Assembly (NCBI GenBank): GCA_948567375.1 | Contig: OX419762.1 | Coordinates: forward strand, 8,376,001-8,440,000 | Source of the DNA: Lunularia cruciata | Lineage: Eukaryota; Streptophyta; Marchantiopsida; Lunulariales; Lunulariaceae | Reading direction: 5' to 3' | DNA: 64,000 nt | Part shown: piece after piece, positions 12,290 to 23,399 of the stretch | Numbering within the stretch: position 1 is the first letter of the stretch | Layout: every line of letters starts with the position of its first letter | Translations under genes and position numbers: made by a program | The notes under the pieces: model-generated | Databases searched by the model: none | What the model was told of the DNA's origin: nothing | The model's input: the letters and a program-made list of their open reading frames with translations, nothing else

Positions 12290-13326
12290 TTAGTACTTCT
12301 CACAAAACTCATTCATATGGATTTCACTCTCAAGATCCTCTTAATATATGTTCAATTATCAAGGCTAACTTAACAACAATATCTTACAAAGGTCTCACAT
12401 TCTTGTAGAACTTTTAGGGTAATTTCAAATATCTCTTGTGGAAACTTATAGTACTATGGTGCTTGTGGGTGTTCCCTTAAGTATTCAGTACTTAGTAATC
12501 ATGTCATTACAAACCAATTAAGAATTTAAAATTTGAAATAAAATGAAAGTTATTGGGAATCTAAGAACCCATGATCCATTGCTATCACAAAACACAAGAT
12601 TGGGTTGAGCTTTGCCATTTGTAAATAAGATTTGTTGAGAACCTGGGTCAGGCATTGCCTTGTGAACCGGAGTAGTCAAGAGCTTTGCAGAGAGTGTTGC
12701 TCAAGGGTATGTTGTGGGTGGCTTTGCCAAGTGCATTGGAGTAATCAAGTTTTGCCTAGAGTGTTGACTTGATAGTTCCGGTGCTTTGAACAGGAGCAGT
12801 TGAGCTCTTGCTAAATGTTGCTTTTCTGAGAATACTTATGCATGTATTTTTTTTAAGTATTTAAGAGGGGAAGAATTTCAAGAGAGACCACGAGAGTATT
12901 TCAAAATAATTATGCATACATATCTATTGAGAGTAGTAGAAGAGAAGATGGGAGAAATTTCAAAGAGAGAATAGAGGAGAGAAATTTCAAGAGAGTTAGT
13001 AGGTCTTTGTATGCAAAGAAAATGAATTTGGGAAATTTCAAGAAAAACTAGAAATAAGAATAGATAGAGTGCACAAGGAATAAGAAGTTAGCAAGAGAAG
13101 AAAGTGAGTCTGATTGACTTTTTAGAGAGTAAATTGGATTGATTTCTATGCAAGAACTTGGGTATTTGGTGAAAAATTGAGTAAGAGCATTGGAAATTGG
13201 GTTGATTTTTGGCACTCTGGTTAGGGAGGATGAAGAAGAGAAGATAAAATGAAGAAAGAGTGGAGGATTATTAGGTTATGCCATGCAAGAACTTGTGTAG
13301 CATAACCTAACTATAACTAGCATAAC
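12290..13326. repeat. Long direct repeat R, left copy
   Basis: This segment recurs as two pieces at 21630-21740 and 23655-24525. Shared landmarks are ATCAAGGCTAACTTAACAAC, TATGGTGCTTGTG, TTGTGAACCGGAGTAGTCAA, a purine-rich GAGAGAAATTTCAAGAGAG stretch, and GCAAGAACTTGTGTAG near the right end. The right copy interrupts the 3' flank of hydrolase copy 1, and the left copy ends exactly where the S block begins (TTTACTACCCTAGATT). It behaves like a transposed or LTR-like repeat. No terminal dinucleotides or primer site were confirmed. Confidence 0.55.
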
Positions 13327-13640
13327 TTTACTACCCTAGATTATAATAATATGCAAGCAAAAATGCAATGAAACCTCCTTTTGATACCATATTGAAACTG
13401 CCATGAAACCCAACTTTTTGAGTCTTTCTCTTTGATGACCACTTGGAGCTGAACCAGATCCAGATCCATAATACAACCAACTCATAATATGCTTGAAAGT
13501 ATAGTGAGTAAATTCAGGTACTTATAACATATAAAAAATGCAAGACAGACATGGAAACTTACTCAATAGAGAGAGTGACAATGATCAACTAACATGAATG
13601 TGTTTGGGCCATGCATTCTATCCTTGCCCATTTGCTAAGG
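13327..13640. repeat. Left edge of S block 1
   Basis: From TTTACTACCCTAGATT at about 13327, the sequence runs parallel to 27915 onward, including TTGATGACCACTTG and the paired CATAATACAACCA blocks. This marks the left limit of the S segmental duplication. It is non-coding. Confidence 0.6.
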
Positions 13641-15021
13641 CACAACACTTTTGCTATCACTATTGGAACTGTCAACAAGGGTACTATCTACGTCCACAAA
13701 AGGACTATCTAGATCAAGTCTAGTATTCAGATTGTGCGTGATACTCATTAAACTTTTGATCTCTTTGGGTGTCTTCTCAGCTTTTGCTAATTCTAAAATC
13801 ATGGAAATAAAACCTTTTGGATTTGGTTGTTCTTTCTTTAATTTTCTTTTTCACTAACTTGGAGAATAAAGTACTCCCTTTAGTTCTCCTTTTCTCTAAC
13901 TCGGAAATTAAAGCTTTTTTTTCTCTATTTTGCCTTTAAATCACAACTTTTCTATGTTGGCCACCTTTTGAGCTTCTAGTTTTGCCACTTTGCATCTCTC
14001 TTTGTCTGTGACCAACTCACTTCTTAACTTGATCATATTAGAATGATCTTGGATGAAGGTGGACACCATTGATGACAAATGTGTCTTTGAAGTAGGCATC
14101 TTTGTGCTTCTTGAGACAGATGGTGTCTTTGTGGAAGAGGAAAGCATCTTGCCTATCCCTTGTTCTCCTTGCCTATCACCCTCATGGTCTCCCTCTCTAA
14201 CGGCTTCCCTTGTAGGTAGTTCTTCATCTTCAAAGGTAATTGGTGGACAAGAAAAGCAATCAATATCCAATTTAGATCAACTCTTGTCCTCTTGTCCTCT
14301 TGTCTCTCTGATCTACTCTCCTCCTCTAGCCCGTACACATGATGTTCCTCAAAACCATGAGAGAATGGTACATAAGAAAATGACTCTTGGATACTAGGAA
14401 TTGAAAACCACTATGTGATAGGACCATAAAACCCATATGTGGTTATTCATCAACATAATCCTCAAATGAAAATTCAAATGTAACACAAAATCCCATATCC
14501 TCTTCTATGACTATCTACTCCAAATTTCATTTTCAACCCTTAAGGATAGTAGAGCAGGTGGAGAAATGTCTCTTTGAACCAAACATAAGATATATTCTTG
14601 ATGAGTGTGGACATTGATGATTTAGTTTATTATCAATGGTATTCCATCCTTGTTTGATATCTTCTTTGTGAGTCTTTCTCATGTGCATTTTCCTTCCATG
14701 TCCAAGCAAAGTTATAAGAAAATATGTATCAAGCCCATTCTTCTGCAATCTATCTCCCATCATAAATTTTAAGAAACCTTTCCCAAACTTCACGAGATAA
14801 GTGGCCATATAACTAAAGGATGTACTCTTCTGTACAGGTTTCTTACTATTCCCTCCATGTATTTGCTTGAAATGGTCAAGGTCAAGATAATCCTAGATTT
14901 GACTATAATGGTGAGATATCATTCTAAATCTATTGTTTTCACACCCTTTGGACTTCACACCTGGTGCTTTTGATTTGACACCCTCAGAAGAAAGGCCAGA
15001 TGATGGACCAAAGGAAACCAT
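13638..15021 (-). pseudogene. Unknown S-block ORF, copy 1 (decayed)
   Basis: On the minus strand an ATG at 15021 opens a protein starting MVSFGPSSGLSSEG. After one in-frame TAG it continues into DHFKQIHGG, MATYLVKFGKG, RLQKNGLDTYFLITLLGHGRK, then a Ser/Thr-rich middle and a Lys/Glu-rich, probably coiled-coil C-terminal part (TDKERCKVAKLEAQ). Several stops and frameshifts interrupt it. The same layout occurs at 29632-28227 and, more rearranged, at 46190-45346. I do not recognise the family. The high copy number suggests an element-derived or gag-like protein. The early TAG is shared with copy 2, so either decay preceded duplication or an intron lies there. Confidence 0.45.
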
Positions 15022-15900
15022 GGCAAAAAGAGCCTGAAATTTCAATACATGAGAAAGCAAGGGTATGTAGAAAGCGAATCAATATTAGATATATCCTCAG
15101 AAGGTGCATGATCTAGTGATTCAATGAAATGGGAACTTGCTAATAGAAATGGAACTCCCATGTCAATGGATTGGAGTTGAGTGCATTCCATATTCCTGGA
15201 ATCTTAAATTCTCACTTTCTAGGCTGATGCACTAACTTCAACTCTCCACTCCCACCCATGAATGTGCAGCGCCAAATCTTGCCCGCACACTAACAAAATT
15301 TTAACTTTTAAATTGAAACTTTCAATCTCTAAGAACTAAAAACTAGCAAACTACCCTCTTGACATCATAGCACTGACCTTTACATCCAAAATCTCACTCG
15401 CGAAAGTGACATTTTGGAGGAGGTTCAATCAAATCGCTTGATCAACGGAGTTTTGGAGGGACTTTGCTCAAGTGAGAGCTGAGGGAGTGGATCAAACAAT
15501 CAAATTTCACACCTATTCAAATCAAAGTAGAGTAGAGTTCACAATTCAAAATCTGCACAACACGGTGCAGTTGCCACCGCGCTTTTGCTCGTGTATCCAT
15601 GCTTTATTAGTCCTTGACCTCTAATCATATATGACTAGATATTAATATTCATTTGAAATCTATTTGAACCACCTAATCTCTCATCATGCAACCAATCTGA
15701 GAAAATGGAAATGACCGGTAAGTAAAACAAGATCCTGGATAATATTCTATATATCTGAAATATTTGATGTGCATTTCATTTTTGGGGTAAATAATTGATA
15801 CGGGGTGATCGATTTGTTATGGTTCACATCTACCCCCGTAAATATTCCTTTGAACAAAAGAAACCCCCTATAGTATCTTTGAGTATACTACTCTTGAAGC
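15022..15900. other. Non-coding spacer of S block 1
   Basis: This spacer lies between the minus-strand relic and the hydrolase upstream block. It is alignable with 29640-30520 (for example the TGTTGGCAC-free AATCTGCACAAC and TCCATGCTTTATTAGTCCTT blocks). No gene was found. Confidence 0.5.
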
Positions 15901-16265
15901 TAGTTTACCGTAGTTGATTTTGACAAAAACCAGGCCTTTCATTCACACAAAATCCACATTGCATCCAACCTCAGACTCAGATCGGGTTCGAACCAGGACG
16001 CTGACTTACCTAGCGAAGCTGAATAGCGGTGAATATTTCCACGATGTGCAACGGAAACTGGTCCATTTGCTGAGTCAACCACACAGAAATCGCCAGGAAC
16101 TTCGTGGGGATCGCTGGAAAGACTACTGATACCTCAAAGTCCAATATGTGAAACACGAAGGAGCATCGTGTAGCCTGACAAAATTTGTTCCAATTGTCAA
16201 GACATCGACAGTCAATTCTAATCAGACACTCGAATAATTTTCTAATGACTTCAGCCAATTAGATA
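15900..16265. promoter_or_regulatory. Conserved upstream block U of hydrolase copy 1
   Basis: This block is repeated upstream of every hydrolase copy (30520-30840, 46790-47120, 48990-49280, part at 53700-53835). It includes the near-palindrome gatcgggttcgaaccaggac at 15980-15999, centred on TTCGAA, and a long block with GAACTTCGTGGGGATCGC. Open frames exist on both strands but shift between copies, so conserved non-coding or 5'-untranslated sequence is more likely than a protein. It lies about 0.5 kb before the exon 1 position. Confidence 0.45.
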
Positions 16266-17032
16266 TATAACTCGAAGCACAATGGTCTTTTGGGAGTTAC
16301 TTCTCGTATGTTGACTTTTAAGGCACACCTGCTCTTTGACTTTGCCACTGTGTTTTTTCCATGTGAATATCCAATTTTTCGACCTTCATGTTGGCCAATG
16401 TTCAACAATCAGGAATCCGCGATCCGGAACTACTGCAATCGAGAAATCAAATAGTGTCAACCGGCGTTCTGGAATCTCAGGCCTTGTAAAATTGATGGAA
16501 CTTTTTCTCGTAAGTCGGATCCAGGTGCTACCTTCCTGCATTCGATTCTCCAGGACATCAGAACCTCTGTACAGGACGAGTTCAGTTTGTGGATCTTATT
16601 ATCAAATCGAGTAGATTGTACTTAAAGGATGAGGATCTGACATAACACAAATTGTCTTGTACATCTCTGACCGGAAGATGTAGTGGTTGAAGTGGAGTTA
16701 TCAGATGCCTTGTAATCAAGTAGTTGTACATGTGTAAGTGAAGGTTGCTGGTCAACATTAAGACATTGGTTGTCTCATGCAGGTGCTCGTGGTCAGGGCG
16801 AGTCATCTACATCCTCTGCTATCGATCCAGGACCGACCTACATCCAAAAGGTGTGCATGAAACACCTTCCACCTGACAATAAAAAATATCTGGCTGCAAA
16901 ATAGAACTCTAGTGCGCTTTGAGAGGCACTTATTTCCGTATTCAGAGAAAAAGGCGACCGCGGAGGAAAAATGAAGGATGGGAAGACCCCATCAAGCCCA
17001 TACAAGAGAGAGACAAAAAAGGTAACATGGGG

Positions 17033-18506
17033 CTAAGCCCCAATAGAGTCGGTATGAGAAATCTGCCCTACCGCACCTAAGATATCCGAGCTATGCAAGT
17101 AGTACGGTCTACACACAATTGGAGCATCCGAAGAAACATCACCTAATGTGATTGCTCTCTTGTGGATTGCACCAGTCACTACCCTCTGTAGAGCAATGGA
17201 CACACGCTGTCTAAAGTAAGCTACAAAGTATGAGAGTGAGAGTGGTACCCCCTCACGCCTAACATGATAAGCTCTCGCGCACTCCCTTACAAATGTGTCA
17301 AATGTCGTGTCCATCGCTCCATATAACTCCAAGGCTAGAGGAACAGAGAGGTGACCTCGCTGCATGCCCCTATACTTGTATACTTGGAGACCTTGCGACC
17401 TGCTGCTTCACTTGCCGCCCATCCAGGGGGATGGGTAATCACTCCCTCCGAAACTGTATCCCGCGTAGGGTCCGTGACCACGACATCCTCTACTGTCACT
17501 TGATCATCTCGGACCAAGTATAAGTCTGCCTTGACATGTGTTGTCTGCAACGCATACGAACGCTCCCTCCAAGCTAAGTATCCACTCTCTCGTGCCATAG
17601 CAAACACTATGTCTCTTATGGCATCATGTGTAGCTATCCTCTGTCCTCCAAAAGGACACCGTGACATGTGGACCGCCGCTGCATCTAGTGTGGAACCACA
17701 CTCACAAGTGAGTAGTGAAGATGCAGATGGGTGGACCAAACCTAGGCAAAACCTCATCGCTGTAGAGAAAGTAGCCGGTGCGAGTCGGAAAGCCCTAATG
17801 CATGGTCGAGCTAGGATCCACGAGCCTGCACTCTTGCCGGAGCAAGAGCGTAGATGTGCTCTAGTAGCCTGAGGAATGGACGAGTCAACTAAGAGAGAAT
17901 GTAGCGTATGCTCACACGGTCGCTCCATCAAGGAAGACGGTAGACCTCTAGTCCAATCTGACAATAGTGAAGCAAACGATGGAAAACCTCTCGTGCTCGT
18001 GGGGATAGACTATCTCTTGTCTGCCGCAATAACACCTGGAGAGAAAAAGGTACTCCCTCCACCTCTGTCACATAAGTCTCCAAAACCGGCCTATCAGCAA
18101 CCACAAAACGAGAGGCAAGTAGGGGTGCCGAGAGAGCCCAACTACCCAAAAATGCTATAGGTGCCATCTCCTCCATAGAAAGCAAGCCAACCCAATCACA
18201 TGAGATCGGTAGAGCCGTCTGGCTAGGTGCCAAATCCCCTGTCACACACTCAAAAGTCCCTGGTCCAATAATATCACCAAAGACTCCCATAATCCTCCTA
18301 TCAAATGCTCTCAGACATGATAGGAAGGACGGTGAGGGGGGAACTGTACGGATGAGGTAGGATGGTCGACGAGCATTACTGGAAGAGAGTATACCAAATG
18401 CAACCTGCGGATCTCCTAGTAATGGAAGGTCATCCACATGAAGAACATCATCTGCAAGGGCAGCGTCCAAGAAGCGTGTGACAAAATCCTCCGATCCTAC
18501 TGGCAC
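17033..18506 (-). pseudogene. LINE C-terminal region: CCHC knuckle and restriction-like endonuclease
   Basis: Two overlapping frames (18506-17928 and 17964-17335), then 17365-17033, carry the end of the LINE protein. In the second, residues 87, 89, 99 and 103 form C-x1-C-x9-H-x3-C, followed by a conserved GGQRIATHDAIRD helix and D147-x12-D160 within KADLYLVRDDQVTVEDVVV. Zinc knuckle followed by a PD-x12-14-D type nuclease is the order known in R2-like and related LINEs, which nick their target with this domain. I read it as such by motif only. The protein continues to ALELYGAMDTTFDTFV-ECARAYH, which is also preserved in the copy at 53.9 kb. Frame changes show decay. Confidence 0.62.
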
Positions 18507-18584
18507 TCCAAGAACACGAAGTCCATCTGTGGATGTGATACACCCCTCTGGAAGCTCAAGGTGGGGAGGGATACCTAAAGGGGA

Positions 18585-19788
18585 TCATGCCCTACACTTT
18601 GACACCTTGACTCTCAAGCCTACTAGATGTAGCTCGGTAGTCAAGTAGTCAAAGGTCTGCCTAATTTGATCTACAAGGCCTACGATGTGTGTATTATCTG
18701 CCAAGGAGGGAAATACACAACCTGGCATGGCCAAAGTAGTAGATAGGAGAGCTCTAAAGTGAGCCATGGCAAATAAGGGCACTCCCAAAGGATCTCCCTT
18801 TCGTGTACCAACAGCTGACTCCAAGACGGTGACTCCCTCCTATGAACCACCATGCTGGTAGTAAAGGGAAGCAGGAGAGCCATAAAAAGACCGCACAAAA
18901 GGAATGAGACTTGCCAAGGATCCACCAGCCTCCCTAAGCTCTCTAAAGATGGATGCACGTGAGACACTATTAAAAGCGTTCTCAACATCCACCTGTAGGA
19001 CGACCCACTCCGGATGGATATCTAGGAGTGCTCTAATGCCTAGAGATATAGCCTCACATCCTCCAGGTGTAGCTACTCCAAACTGATGTGGACTAAGGTG
19101 CTGTCGAAAGTGAGAACGATGTTGAAGGACAATGGTACGGCTGACCAAACGCAAAAAGATCTCGCCAATAGCAATCGGTCTAATGCCTCCCATGTCCTTC
19201 TCAATCACGAGAAGTCGACTAGCACCTAAGACCCGACTAACAGACATAGGAATGTCTCCTCTCGCTACTGCTGCAGCCACCTGAAACAACTCGGTAAAAC
19301 CACTAGAAGGGTCATCTGCCTGGAAGCAATCTCTAAGGTGCTCATAAACCATCCCTGACAAGCCTCCTGAGGAAAGGCGAGGGGCAGTGCACAATGCTTG
19401 TGCAAATAGCGACCTATCAAGACATAAAGGTTGCTCAGGCTGATAATCTAAGACCTCTAGTGGTAGTCCCTCTACTGCTATAGGATGCAATGAACGTAGG
19501 AAGAGATGGTCTCATCAGTAGGACTCGCTATAGACAAAGGGTGTAGGGCTCGTGCTACTCTACTAAACTCTCCTGCTTGACCCAATGTCCTACATCGTCG
19601 TAATCGAGTGGAATCTGTGGCGATGTCTGTCTCCTAAATCGTGTAGCCCTAACAGACTCCTCCTGAAGCGCTGCACAATCCACCGCTCGGAATCGATGAA
19701 ATCTAGCCACCACCTCTCTATGCCCTGCGCGTCCCCCTCTAGCATAACGAAGACACCATTGAGTGAGTAGGAGGAATAAGAACCACAA
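18585..19788 (-). pseudogene. LINE reverse transcriptase region
   Basis: The frame 19490-18840 (216 codons) holds the RT fingers and first palm motif: SSGGLSGMVYEHLRDCF, GGIRPIAIGE, HQFGVATPGGCE and LQVDVENAFNSVSR, in which D-x-x-NAFN-V is motif A of non-LTR RTs. A frameshift leads to 18824-18585 with GTRKGDPLGVPLFAM (motif B) and a motif C reading LADNTH where FADD or YADD is expected, so the second catalytic Asp is lost. An N-terminal fragment (19788-19555) precedes it. The family is LINE-like and not of an LTR type. Confidence 0.78.
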
Positions 19789-20904
19789 AGTAGGAATAGG
19801 AATTCAGAGAGGGGATTAACAAGAGCTATGTTCTGAATTGGCAGCTCAATGATTCTCTCTTTCTGCTCCATGGATGCGGAGGGACACCGAAAGTGGACAT
19901 TATATTCTTCCATGGTCTTCAAGAAGACGGAGGTCACAACAAAGCTTACTGGAAATCTTGAATGACTTTGTCCAAGTCCGATATCGAACTGGATGACCCG
20001 GGTGCATCTTAAGCAGAAGAAAAATCGGTGTGCTGGCCCAGCGAATGGCTTGGCCAAGACGTGGACGGAGCAAGGATATATTCAGTTGCGTACGATGCTT
20101 CAACTAAGCAGACTGACAAACAAGGAACACTTGACATGACCCTTATTGCAGAAAATCAATACAATGAACTCCTAGTGCTAGCAGAGAATCGTGGAATAGG
20201 ACAAGCTTGTCCAGTAATTCTCGTGGGGCACTCTATAGGTGGTGTTGCGATCAAGAATCTAGTGCTAAAAGCACAGGAGGAGGCTAATGCGTTGAAGAGG
20301 GATTTCGAGAAGAATGGAGGAGGAGGAGAATTTGATACGTTCAAGCGCGTTGATAAGTTTTTGGAGAATGTCAAGGGTGTTTTCTTCTATTCCACTCCTC
20401 AATCCGTCACCAGATTGACTGAATTTATAGAGAAAGTTCAAGAGGCCAACGGTAACAAAACATCCCCGATCATGAGTTATTTCAGCACACTGAGCAGGTA
20501 TTCATCAAGATTGAACGACAAATTTCAGAAGTGGCGCCGAGGCAGTGTCAAAACGTAGACAATTGGCGAGGCTTGGACCACATCCAAATGGGTGAGTTCA
20601 AGTCACAGTTGATTACAGATCCTTCAGTATGAGTTTCCCCATATATTCATTCAACTGACTTTGCATCTGTTCTTTGTAGGGGTTCGTTGGAATAGTCGCT
20701 GAGGAAGGATCGTGCCGAAATGATACCGATTACTACTATACTGCTAAAGCAGACCATTTCACCGTCACTCGTCCCCGAAATAGGACCGATGCAACCTACG
20801 CGAACCTTCGGAATTTCGTTGAGAAATTGTGTCCGAATATTTCGCTCCAAAACTTGGAGAGGAACGCCATAGCTCAGGCTCAGATCAATGATGGTTTGAC
20901 CTGA

Positions 20905-21630
20905 TTGAAGGTCTGGGGCAGAGGCCGCGTTCAGCTCCCACAAGGCCTTCACGTTGTTAACCGCTGGAGCACCTCCAATCGGTTGGTCTTGGTTTGCTAA
21001 TGCGTTGTATTGACAGTTTGAAGGGGACGTGAAGAAGAAAAACCCTCGACGGCTTCCATTTGCGACTAAATATGGCTACTCAAAGGTGTTATGAAGCACA
21101 CAACGGTATGAGGGGTCTAGACGCGGAATACTAGAGCTCAGGATTTTGACGAGGATTCCATGTTATGGAGGCCGTTCAGACTCTTTCGAGATCATGTTGG
21201 GATGTGGACCTACTTGATAGCAGGAGTTTGTACACGTTTCCTACTTTCCTCGTTCCCCAATTAGTGTAAAAATTAGATTGGATACAAAGAAAATTTTGGC
21301 TTTTTCAACCTTGTGCATCAGCTTTCCTTGATACCCCAGGCGATAGATAACTAAAAGGTTGAGAAACCATTGGTTGATTGTTTTCTTTGTTTGATTTAAG
21401 TACTCTATGTAATTTTTTGATATGAATTGATATCCTACGTTTTGGCTTCTTGAAATATACTTACTAAGTCTTCTTCTGTATGGTTAGTTTAGGACACAGG
21501 ATGTGTGTTTAGGATCTTGCCAAAATGAAGCGATAGATTTACGAACAAAAGTTGTAAGATGAAGTGTATTAGACAGTTGATATCAACTACTCTCTCGAGA
21601 TCCCTTTTGGAGGGTGAGCTCACCATATTG
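20905..21630. other. 3' flank of hydrolase copy 1
   Basis: This alignable 3' region follows all four copies (33260-34000, 51142-51850, 56245-56960). It contains the shared GATTGGATACAAAGAAAA stretch and CTTTTTCAACCTTGTGCATCAG block, probably 3' UTR and downstream DNA. In this copy the flank is cut at about 21630 by repeat R. Confidence 0.55.
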
Positions 21631-22279
21631 CTACTTCTCACACAACTCAACTTATCCATTGGGATTTCACACTCAAAATCCTCTAATTATATGTTGAGTT
21701 ATCAAGGCTAACTTAACAACAATGTCTTACAAAGATGAGATCTTACAATTCGTGTTGCTTGTCATGCAACAATCTCTCAATTTATATATTTGCAACAGTC
21801 TCTCGATTTATGTATTTGCAATTTTCACCTCAACGGCATTCAATTAGTCCCTAGTCAATTTCCTCAAGAGTGAGTATTTAATGGTTGGTCAATATTTTTC
21901 GGAATCAGTGTCTTTGCATCAGGGCCAGATGTAATTTAGCATATGATAAATAGGTGCATGCCCCATCAGAGCTGGAGGTTAGAAATCCCACAAAAGTGCC
22001 AAAAGCATTCAGTAAAACCGTTCAGTCGCAAAAAAACAATTCAACTCTTGAAGACACATCATACAAATATATTTCGTTTTTTCAAAATATAAATCATTTA
22101 GGTTAACATGTGCCGAGCATATATGTTTAATGGAGACAAATATTCTGTGAGCAAAGCCGCACTGGGTGGAATGCCACTTTTCGCCGAGCGCCCATTGGAC
22201 CAAAGGGCTCGAGACTATGGACAAAAAGGCGAGTCTAGTGTCCATTAAACAACCAATCCTTGCATTCCAAGGAAGAAAA

Positions 22280-22440
22280 AAGTGACCATGTAAAACACAT
22301 GAAGGATGGGGAGACCCTTCAAGACCCGTCAAGGGAGGGACAAAAGAGGTAAAATAGGGCTAGGCCTCAATAATACCGATAAGAAAAATATGCTCTACAG
22401 CAAGTAACATTTCCAAGCTATGCAAGTTATTCCAAGGAAA
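22280..22440 (-). mobile_element. LINE 3'-end fragment
   Basis: The sequence from about 22287 (GAAGGATGGGGAGACCC) through GGGCTAGGCCTCAATAATACCG to the AAGCTATGCAAGT block near 22430 parallels 16970-17105 of the full LINE. It is a short 5'-truncated copy in minus orientation, too diverged to define a target duplication. Confidence 0.6.
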
Positions 22441-23319
22441 AAACTATCTTCAATTGCTTTGGCCAAAGAATATGCATTTCATACCTCTTATTGACAGACA
22501 CGTACTCCGAAGGAATGGCCGTCTAAGCCTTTGGAACGAACATTTGGGGATTCTTTTAATTTGGTAAATACTTTTGAGTATCTACATTCGGGGATTCTTT
22601 TAATTTGGCTAATACTTTTGAGTATCTTCCAAATGAAGGAATACCTCTTATTTATATGGATACTTTTAACATAATTTAATTTAATGGGAATATGTTTTTC
22701 TTCATTTGATGGTAATTCGGGATTTTCCATTTATGTATATATTTCTCTCAATGTAATTACAAGTAGAATTTAAGGCAAAAGAATAGTTTCCTTGTTTGGA
22801 GTTTGTTCATTTGCTTATACTAAAACATATTGATTAATAATATTTATGTAGAGAAGTAAAAAATGCATATAGTTCTATGTGAGTAAATAGGTACATCTGG
22901 ATATTTATCTAGAATTTGGCTATTTATCTGGGAAAAACACCAAAATATGCATTCCCTAAACTTATGTTTGGGAATCTAGACATTTAGCCACGTTGCCGTC
23001 AAACGCTCTTTACAAGAGATTAAAACGTGTAAGCGTGCAGGTTTCACTCAATTCCAATGGAAGTAATTATAATTCGCCAATGAAATCTATAAATCATGTA
23101 AATCAGTGCGATTGTGGAGATAAATTCAAAGATAATTCTTATTTACAAATATTGCAAAGAGCATATGGTTGAAAATCCGGAAACACACCAATACCTACAT
23201 TGAGCATGCATGCTGGACAGGGAAGATACCATAACAAATGAACTTGTATGTGTATGCTAAGTGATTGTAACAGGTTTCTTTTAATATTCAACTCATACAA
23301 ATATATTTGGATGTTATTA

Positions 23320-23323
<4 letters not shown>

Positions 23324-23399
<76 letters not shown>
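23324..23399. repeat. Compound (TA)n-(GA)n microsatellite
   Basis: About 60 bases of TA repeats are followed by about 16 bases of GA repeats. The ORFs crossing it encode only Tyr-Ile and Arg-Glu runs and are artefacts. Confidence 0.95.

Larger units (their letters stand above)
16940..19810 (-). mobile_element. LINE with reverse transcriptase and putative C-terminal endonuclease (5'-truncated)
   Basis: The insert lies between two copies of attcagaga (16940-16948 and 19802-19810), a candidate 9-bp target-site duplication. The element runs on the minus strand, 5' end near 19801 and 3' end near 16949. It encodes in order a short N-terminal piece (from about 19788), RT (19490-18585), a linker (18506-17928) and a CCHC plus PD-D-like endonuclease region (17964-17335), then a 3' tail. 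The 3' end has no long poly(A) and instead ends with a conserved CCTCCGCGGTCGCC-like stretch. Relatives of the 3' end are at 22.3, 35.3, 47.3 and 53.8 kb. Stops and frameshifts make this copy defective. Confidence 0.8.
16491..20904 (+). pseudogene. SERAC1-like alpha/beta-hydrolase, copy 1 (dead, LINE in intron 2)
   Basis: By alignment with copies 3 and 4 the exons would be 16491-16509, 16783-16850, 19812-20591 and 20680-20904, with all donors and acceptors GT-AG. The start codon is ATT instead of ATG. Exon 3 has three nonsense codons: TGA at 19959 (Trp position), TAA at 20010 and TAG at 20556 (Tyr position). Exon 3 still encodes GHSIGG, and exon 4 is open with the ADHFTVTRP histidine motif, ending at a TGA shared by all copies. 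A LINE lies in intron 2, ending only a few bases before the exon 3 acceptor. This is a clear pseudogene. Confidence 0.85.

Noticed and set aside
16010-16258. Minus-strand ORF in block U (82 codons), with a GTAAGT donor-like end, as a divergent gene
   Set aside because: The frame is open in copies 1 and 2 only and shifts in those at 46.9 and 49.1 kb. A plus-strand frame is equally open, so conserved non-coding sequence is more likely.
17293-17964. Plus-strand ORFs of up to 113 codons opposite the LINE protein (17531-17872 and others)
   Set aside because: They are shadows of the minus-strand LINE frame, which has the recognisable motifs.
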